DNA of 64,000 bases. Source: Nematopogon swammerdamellus. Taxonomy: Eukaryota > Arthropoda > Insecta > Lepidoptera > Adelidae. Of the stretch, positions 57,981-64,000 are shown in pieces. The stretch is from contig OX336345.1 of NCBI GenBank assembly GCA_946902875.1, positions 11,129,395-11,193,394 of the forward strand, in the 5' to 3' direction. The position numbers were made by a program, and so were the translations under genes. The notes under the pieces are model-generated. The model made no database searches. It was not told where the DNA came from and saw only the letters and a list, made by a program, of their open reading frames with translations. Position 1 is the first letter of the stretch. Each line of letters begins with the position of its first letter.

Positions 57981-58352
57981 AAAAAAAAGTTTTAAAAAAC
58001 ATAAAACCGACTTCCTAAAAAAAGTAAAACTAAAAAACTATTTAAAATAAAAATATAAAAACCGCCTTCAAAAATATATGAAATAAAAACCTAAAAAAAA
58101 AACGAACCCTAGAGTTGAAGGCGGTGCTAAAGCAAGCAAAAATGATGCATGAAAGAAAACATGAGCGGATGATAATATCCTTTGTGATTTGTGTAGCCTT
58201 TTTAGCACCGCCTTCAACTCTAGGGTTCGTTTTTTTTTTAGGTTTTTATTTCATATATTTTTGAAGGCGGTTTTTATATTTTTATTTTAAATAGTTTTTT
58301 AGTTTTACTTTTTTTAGGAAGTCGGTTTTATGTTTTTTAAAACTTTTTTTTT
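57981..58352. repeat. Near-perfect inverted repeat, about 151-bp arms
   Basis: The left arm 57981-58131 and right arm 58201-58352 are almost exact complements (for example TCTAGGGTTCG in the right arm against CGAACCCTAGA in the left), separated by 69 bp. The arms are A-rich/T-rich with AACCGACTTCC-type words common in Lepidoptera repeats. Likely a recent fold-back MITE; transcription would give a long hairpin RNA. Confidence 0.9.
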
Positions 58353-58478
58353 ATTTCACAGTTTTTTTTAGTAATTTTTTGCTATTAATGTACTCGGCGG
58401 AATCGCTCGGCCTTCGGCCTCGCGATTCCGCCTCGCTTTCCAATCCGATCTTGACCCAATTAAAATAGGACCACGTCA

Positions 58479-58815
58479 GCTTCGATAGCTCAGTGGTGCA
58501 GACAGTCAACTGTCGCTATTGAATTTTAAGCAACGCTGGGTGCGGTCAGTACTTAGATGGGTGACCGCTGACCGTTGGAGGCTGACCAAGGTTCGGATTC
58601 CTCGTAAAACTGTAAGTCCCTTCCCTCGTAATTTTACTTGGTGGTAGGGTTTAACCTTCCCGGGTTGGTACCACCGCACTGAATTAAACGTCGGTCGAAA
58701 CGGCTATGTAAATAGTTTGTGTTTTCCGACCAGTTCAGTGTAGTCAGCACGATCAAAGGGGGAAGCACTGACATGGCACTGGTGTTATGGGCTGACATCA
58801 CAGACGTTGTAGGTG
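58479..58815 (+). mobile_element. SINE with chimeric tRNA/5S rRNA head
   Basis: TAGCTCAGTGG at 58486-58496 is a perfect tRNA A box. About 30 bp later TTAAGCAACGCTGGG, then GGTCAGTACTTAGATGGGTG and ACCGC (58526-58568) closely match the internal control region of 5S rRNA. A B-box-like GGTTCGGATTCC lies at 58591. The body from 58606 (ACTGTAAGTCCCTTCCCTCG, GGTACCACCGCACTG, CAGTTCAGTGTAG, GGGCTGACATCACAG) is shared with the other SINEs. The 3' end is lost near 58815. Confidence 0.75.
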
Positions 58816-58819
58816 ATGT

Positions 58820-59010
58820 TGCAGAACTTAGTAGAATGGACAGACATAAACGTGTTACGGAAGCCTACTTTTATTATAAAATAACCGTCGGAGGACCTTG
58901 GTTGAAAATTGTAAAATTTAGTAGAACGGATAGACATGCATATGTTACGGAACCCTACATTCATTTTGCAGAACTTAGTAGAATGGACAGACATAAACGT
59001 GTTACGGAAC
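58820..59010 (+). repeat. Short three-copy repeat
   Basis: AACTTAGTAGAATGGACAGA with CATAAACGTGTTACGGAA occurs at about 58827, in diverged form at about 58915, and at about 58972. The 122-residue frame across it is a repeat frame. Confidence 0.65.
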
Positions 59011-59139
59011 CCTACTTAACAGTTGCACTCCGGGAGTGCCGGCAGATCCCGTGCCACTCTAACTTAACCCTTAACGCAATGACTTAAGGTTTCATTTTAA
59101 AAATGACGCTGACGCGATGTCGCGAGTTATACATTTTTA

Positions 59140-60150
59140 CCCACCTAAAAAAGTGCCAAGAGCCGCTAAAGAAGTTTTCACTTCAAAAACCTCAGGGTTA
59201 TCCCCTTTCAAATAAAAAAAAAAAGAATTTTCAAAATCGGCCCACAATTGACGGAGTAATCGCGTAACAAACATCCAAAAAAAGAAAACATACCGTCGAA
59301 TTGAGAATCTTTTAGGTCTAAAGTAAATTTCTCGTGAAGACAAATGCAACGAGCCCAAACACGATGGGTTTATCATGTGTAGTTTAGGAGTTCCTATGGC
59401 CACCTTCTGTCTCCATCATCAAACCAGCTCGATGGTACTCGGTACAGTAGGTACTGGCCAGGTACCATAATAAATTAAACGCCGGTCGGAAAAGATAAAA
59501 AAATTTCAAATTTAGAACATTCATGAAACAAGGGTCCGAATATGTATCACTAGTATATCGATTCATGTATTTCAACAGGACAGAGAAAATTTCAAAATAT
59601 TAGGTATTTAATACTTTTTAGTTTTTTTTTTTTTGTTTTTTGGAAATCGGTTTAATATTTTTTAAAACAGTTTTTATTTCATTCTTTTTAGTAATATTAC
59701 ATAAAAAAGAATAATCGAAATCGAATAATCGAAATCGATTGAAGTGGTACAGAATTATTCGCCATATGTGTTAGACTGCAAATTGCTGAATAAGTCCACA
59801 TCACAAATGTTTTGCTGAAGGTAACCACACACCATACTAATTTATCAAACTGAAAATTGCCGAAAACGACCACATCACAAGTTTTGCTGAAGGTAACCAC
59901 ACACAATAGTATTATGCTGATTTTTCGAAAACCACTGAACCAATTTCGATAAAATTGAAATGGGACCACCTCGGAAGTATGACCTAACTAACAAAAAAAG
60001 AATTTTCTAAATCGGCCCTCAATTGACGGAGAAATCGTGTTACAAACATACAAAAAAAAAATAAAAAAAAAAATAAAAAAAAAAATAAAAAAAAACATAC
60101 AGACGAATTGAGAACCTCCTCCTTTTTTGGAAGTCGGTTAAAAAGTTTCT
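59140..60150. repeat. A-rich Lepidoptera repeats (GAACCTCCTCC / AGTCGGTT family)
   Basis: Two or more diverged copies share AATCGGC(C)C(A/T)CAATTGACGGAG, CGTGTTACAAACAT-type and GACGAATTGAGAACCTCC words (59215-59315 and 59990-60140). An ATAAAAAAAAA tract is at 60060-60100. No gene seen. Confidence 0.6.
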
Positions 60151-60452
60151 GCTTCATTCATTCATTATCATTAACACAATCATTACTCTTTCATGTAGGT
60201 ACCTAATAGTGTCACGATTGTTTATTTTCATTTGATGGTATTTGTGCGGTGACCATAGACCGGACATGTGACTGTATGATGCAAGGTTGCGAACACTGCT
60301 GGATGTGAATGTCGAGATCGTCATTATTTCTATTAATTTTATTTTTTTCTATTGTGAAGGTTCTAGTTGACGAATCAACCGAAGAAGCTAACCGTTATGT
60401 GATTTCCTATTCAAAACATCATAAGTAGGTACGTACTTTCTGTACGTTTGTG

Positions 60453-60813
60453 AAAAAAACCGGCCAAGTGCGAGTCGAACTCGCGCACCGAGGGTTCCGT
60501 ATCGCTATGTCATGGTCAGCGCCACTCACGCCGTCTCAGTATTAGTTAAAATGCTACATACTCTTTTCGGTACATGGCGCGCATACACTTTTTAGTTTCT
60601 TGTATGTAGACCCCCGTGAATTTTTTAGTTTTTCTTATTTTTATTATTTTTTGTTATATCGGTCATACATAATAAATACATACATAACACATATTCAGTG
60701 AAAATTTCAACGGGCTACCGGTTCAAGAGATACAGCCCTCGGACAGACGGACGGACAGACAGACGGTAGGCTTAGTAATAGGGTCCCGTACGAAGGTTAC
60801 GGAACCCTCAAAA
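60453..60813 (+). repeat. Lepidoptera interspersed repeat
   Basis: It begins AAAAACCGGCCAAGTGCGAG and ends ACGAAGGTTACGGAACCCTC. One of the best preserved copies of the family in the window. Confidence 0.75.
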
Positions 60814-60819
60814 AGGGAA

Positions 60820-61850
60820 CCTTTCTTGCATGACAAGCGGTATGTTAGGCAATAAAACTATGTAGGTACCTAAGTAGTAGGTAAGTATTGCTTTCGGCTT
60901 AGTGGTTATCTTGGAGCGTCAATCTGAGACTGGCGGCCTTGACGGGGACTAATTTGTCGCCCTCTGACGCTGCTTTAAGGAGCACCGCCTAATGACCCCA
61001 CTCTAATCCTCTATTCCTACTTAATGAGTGAGATAACTGCTATCGCTGGAAATACGTTGCAATAGTTGGAACCTTGTAATTTAAAGCCTGCCTCGAAAAG
61101 CTTAAAATTACGACGAGTGTCGATCGGGCCAACGTATGGCATCCATAAAAATATACTGATATAAAGTTACTACTGAATCGCAATGTACCTCTTAATTTTG
61201 TTTAAGTGCTAGTCAATTAGAAGCCTGATTGATGAGTAGAGTGGAGTCTTCTAAATGTGTTATAGTTTGTATTTTTAAATGAATGAACATTCCGAAATGT
61301 ATATGTACCTACATAACATTTGTAAACACATACATTCCTCTTTTTCGTTAAAATTAATGCCGTTCGGACTCCTATTGCTCCCGCGACGTTTGAGAGGTTG
61401 ATTGGCGTTAGAATCGGCTGCTTACGACCATCGATCGAGCGCGTACGCGCTAGCTTTTATCCTCCATTTTGGACCCCACTTCGGGGAAACCGAGGGTCTT
61501 GTCCTTGCAATCGACGATCGTTGTGCCCATTGTCGTATCGGTGCATGCACCGAGAGCGAAGAGCCTCAACCATCATCTCAGAAGGCCCTCGCTAGATGAT
61601 TGGATCAAGGGGCAGATGCAGAAGGCGTCTTGATCGACATTGCTCGAATTGTCGGGATGTCTCTCTCTCTCGGGTCCGGCCACCACCAGTAGCTTGGGCT
61701 CGCTCCGCCCCGCCGCCGATGGCACCTCCGCTTTTTTATGTTAATGTTAGATATATTGTTGTGTTTTTATACATTGAATTTAAAATTAATATGAAAAAAT
61801 GTGAAATTAAATGTATACCTACAATAATAAAGCCATTTATTTAAACCAAG
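60820..61850. other. Unassigned region, GC-richer at 61390-61730
   Basis: The plus frame at 61402-61599 includes ILHFGPHFGETEGLVLAI. The sequence ends GCCGATGGCACCTCCGC and an AT-rich tail, a layout similar to LINE 3' ends, but no domain is recognised. Confidence 0.4.
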
Positions 61851-61859
61851 TAAGAGTAT

Positions 61860-62020
61860 TTATAATTCATTTTCGCTGTTACTGGGTTCCCCACTGCGGG
61901 GTGTCCCAAGAGCTTCCACCTGTTCCTGTTCCTCGCAGTTCGTGTCCACAGTCCTCCAGCTCTCTTCATGATTTCGTCCTCGCATCTCTTCTTATGTCTT
62001 CCTTTATTTCTGTATTCGCC
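61860..62020 (-). pseudogene. RTE-like retroelement C-terminal fragment
   Basis: The minus-strand frame reads KGRHKKRCEDEIMKRAGGLW, then ARNRNRWKLLGHP, close to the GR-KRWEDDI...W...A..R..W ending of endonuclease/reverse transcriptases. No other part of the element is visible. The upstream flank (61400-61740) may be untranslated sequence of another LINE. Confidence 0.5.
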
Positions 62021-62319
62021 TTGTGGGCACTAGATTGCTCTCCTTGTCCACCTGTCGTCTGTTGTTCTTATTACATGTCTACTATATACATATACTGATA
62101 TACATATATATGGGTATTAGAGTATTTATGTAGTATTCGTTTGTAGTTTATCATATTGCTTTACTGCTTAATACATTGCCGCAAACTATTCTTGTTCGCC
62201 TGCATATACTTCTCCCACATCCCAAAGGTTAGTTAGAATAGAATGCCTCGCGGCATTAAGCTATCCTGTTGTGCCCAATTTGTATAAATTGGTGTTCAAT
62301 AAAGAATATATACATACAT

Positions 62320-63150
62320 ACATACATGTCTGTTATGTCAGTACAGTAATCATCATACAAAATAAACCTAAGTGTAGACGTGCTGGGGGCGAGATTTGTT
62401 ATTTTTAGAAAAGTTTGTACGAGTATCAATGGTATTAGGAAAATATATATTTTCAATCATTTTATTCAGTTCATTTGCGAAGAAGTTCAAACGACTCTAT
62501 ACGCCCACACAGTTCAACTAAACGTTCATTTCCAAGTTGGAAAAGTGAAAATGATTTAGATTGATATCTTTTTGGTGAAATTGTTTTTTTTTAGCTTGAA
62601 CTTGTTAACGCAGTGTAGAAAATTAAAACAAATTATTGGATATTATTAGAATGAACTGTAAGATCATTTTAGTGTTAGTTTTTAATCAATTAAAAAACGG
62701 AGTAGGTTTTTAATTTGATGCGTATAAACATGTGGTGTACATGTATCTCGCATTAATTGTTTATTTTAGTTTACTAGCTCTTGATTATTCAATAAAGATT
62801 TACATGGACACAAGGTGCCAGAAGCACCCAGAAGTCTACTAGATATAATCGCTAGGAACGTAAGAATAGTACTTACTACGCCAAAAACCCGTCGCAACGC
62901 AACACAGCCACTTTCCCTCTCGACCAGCTCGAGCGCGAAGACACCCACGCCCTTCGCACACCCAGCAAGCCTGCTTACCTCTCCATTCGTTCACTACACA
63001 CTTAGGTGTGTACTCAAGTAACATTTTCCGATAAGACAAACTCTGTCATAATATTATTTTGCTTACACTAGATTCAGATTTTCAATATTCTATAGAGGCC
63101 TTAATTGTCAGTATAAAATTAAAATAGGTATGCAAGTTTGTATCAATATA
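62320..63150. other. Unassigned region with possible 5' exon
   Basis: The minus strand at 62875-62995 is GC-richer and ends TTTGGCGTA followed by GTAAGTACT, an excellent splice donor. It could be an untranslated first exon of a minus-strand gene (POPDC or another). No downstream partner can be shown. Confidence 0.3.
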
Positions 63151-63154
63151 TCAA

Positions 63155-63541
63155 TCAATACTAATAATAAATCTGTAAGGGATGGTAATGGAGTAAGTTA
63201 CTTTGTTTTAAGTTATACTGCGTTTTTAGACTCTAATGTAGTAGGTATGATACTAAACCTAAATTGAAGATTTTTAGAAATCTTTTCTGTATGTATGTTC
63301 CTCCATAACTCTTAAATCGATTATTCGAATTCAATGAAACTACGTGACACAGGATAGGCTAAATAAAATTCAGTTCCAGTTACGCTAAAATGTGGCTCTC
63401 ATACAAAACGAATTGGTCCGCGCGCCGAAATAAAGGTACGGAAACCTTACGAACGAACCTTAAGTGTTAAGAACGAGGCTTACTTAATTACTTCTTTTTA
63501 AATACGAATTTCACGCGAGCGAAGCCGCGGGCAAAAGCTAG
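63155..63541 (+). mobile_element. Short Helitron
   Basis: It starts TCAATACTAATAATAAAT after an A and ends GCGAAGCCGCGGGCAAAAGC plus TAG before a T. 387 bp without the minisatellite; shares both ends with 38251-40052. Confidence 0.75.
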
Positions 63542-63699
63542 TAATTACATAATTTCCATCCTCTGATCTCATACATAATTAATGTAGCGTAAAAAATAAG
63601 TACCTACCTAAGTATTAATTAATTAATTATATAGGTACCTAGGTATAAAAGTACAGTCCACTCTAAAAACAGATATAATAAATCTACAGAACGTGACAG

Positions 63700-64000
63700 A
63701 AGTTTATCAATCGAGCGAGCTACCTACTTAGTCTGAGAGAGTTGTACGGGTGTAGGTAGAAGGTGTGGATCTAAGCTTACGATGGCTTCACCGAACATAT
63801 CCGGGCCCATCGGCAGTAGAGGAGGGTAATAATCGAGGTCGGGACTAGCGAGTGGCCACTCTAAATTTCCCGCGCATGCTTCACGTTTCGGCTCGCTTCA
63901 AGCCCTCGTCAGCTAGTCTGCGTTGACTAGGACGCGGGGAAACACCAGTCCCGCTCTCGACCTCCCTCTCTCTACCTATCCATATTCTGTAGGATGCTTC
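63700..64000. other. GC-richer sequence at window edge
   Basis: Contains GCCCATCGGCAGTAGAGGAG and CCCTCGTCAGCTAGTCTGCG, then ACACCAGTCCCG. Possibly a repeat or the edge of a gene that continues outside the window; not resolvable here. Confidence 0.3.

Noticed and set aside
58526..58568. 5S rRNA gene
   Set aside because: Only about 43 bp of the internal control region are present, within a SINE head.
62875..62995. First exon of POPDC
   Set aside because: The GTAAGTACT donor is excellent, but no partner exon or protein similarity links it to the gene.
1..64000. CRISPR arrays, operons, bacterial promoters
   Set aside because: The window is eukaryotic; tandem repeats here are satellites without spacer structure.

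Overview
The window looks like a repeat-rich insect chromosome segment, almost certainly from a moth or butterfly (Lepidoptera). The evidence is an AT-rich background with introns, Helitrons with TC...CTAG ends inserted between A and T, degenerate arrays of the insect telomere word TTAGG, and several interspersed repeats that I recognise as Lepidoptera-wide. There are no bacterial features; almost all open frames are chance or lie inside repeats.

One host gene is well supported. It is a Popeye-domain (POPDC/BVES-like) gene on the minus strand. Four coding exons (31524-31681, 16085-16187, 15438-15578, 9368-9503) join with matching splice phases and carry the FLDSPEW and FQVSI signatures of the family's cAMP-binding pocket. 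The 3' end is open: a GC-rich terminal exon at 7836-7966, or a two-exon alternative at 7043-7119 plus 6237-6320. The upstream membrane-segment exons were not found and may lie in the gap or beyond the window.

The rest is mobile DNA, much of it nested in the introns of that gene. A complete Transib element (RAG1-like transposase relative) sits at 10664-15361, with CACAGTG ends, a perfect CGGCG target duplication and a frameshifted transposase; it lies inside a GC-rich MITE and ends 77 bp from a POPDC splice site. A 9.5-kb CACTG-ended, CACTA/EnSpm-like unit spans 16929-26453. It contains AGCCAAA-rich satellite arrays, a TTAGG-like array, a broken multi-exon gene of a multicopy family and a small C2H2 zinc-finger ORF. 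Two Helitrons (33253-37218 and 38251-40052) carry a 68-bp minisatellite with a GGCCTTCGGCC palindrome; a third, short one is at 63155-63541. LINE fragments, SINEs (one with a tRNA/5S rRNA chimeric head) and several MITEs fill the spaces.

The right half holds a large duplication, 43349-47158 versus 49590-55164, separated by a second Transib copy and exactly 200 N. The left copy is interrupted by Transib at the same base where the right copy has an intact, empty MITE with one copy of the target site. This reads best as two haplotypes of one locus placed in tandem by the assembly, with a heterozygous Transib insertion. The same two blocks differ in a hAT-like foldback element (1.3 kb versus 3.1 kb), built from about 110-bp satellite units in opposed orientation.
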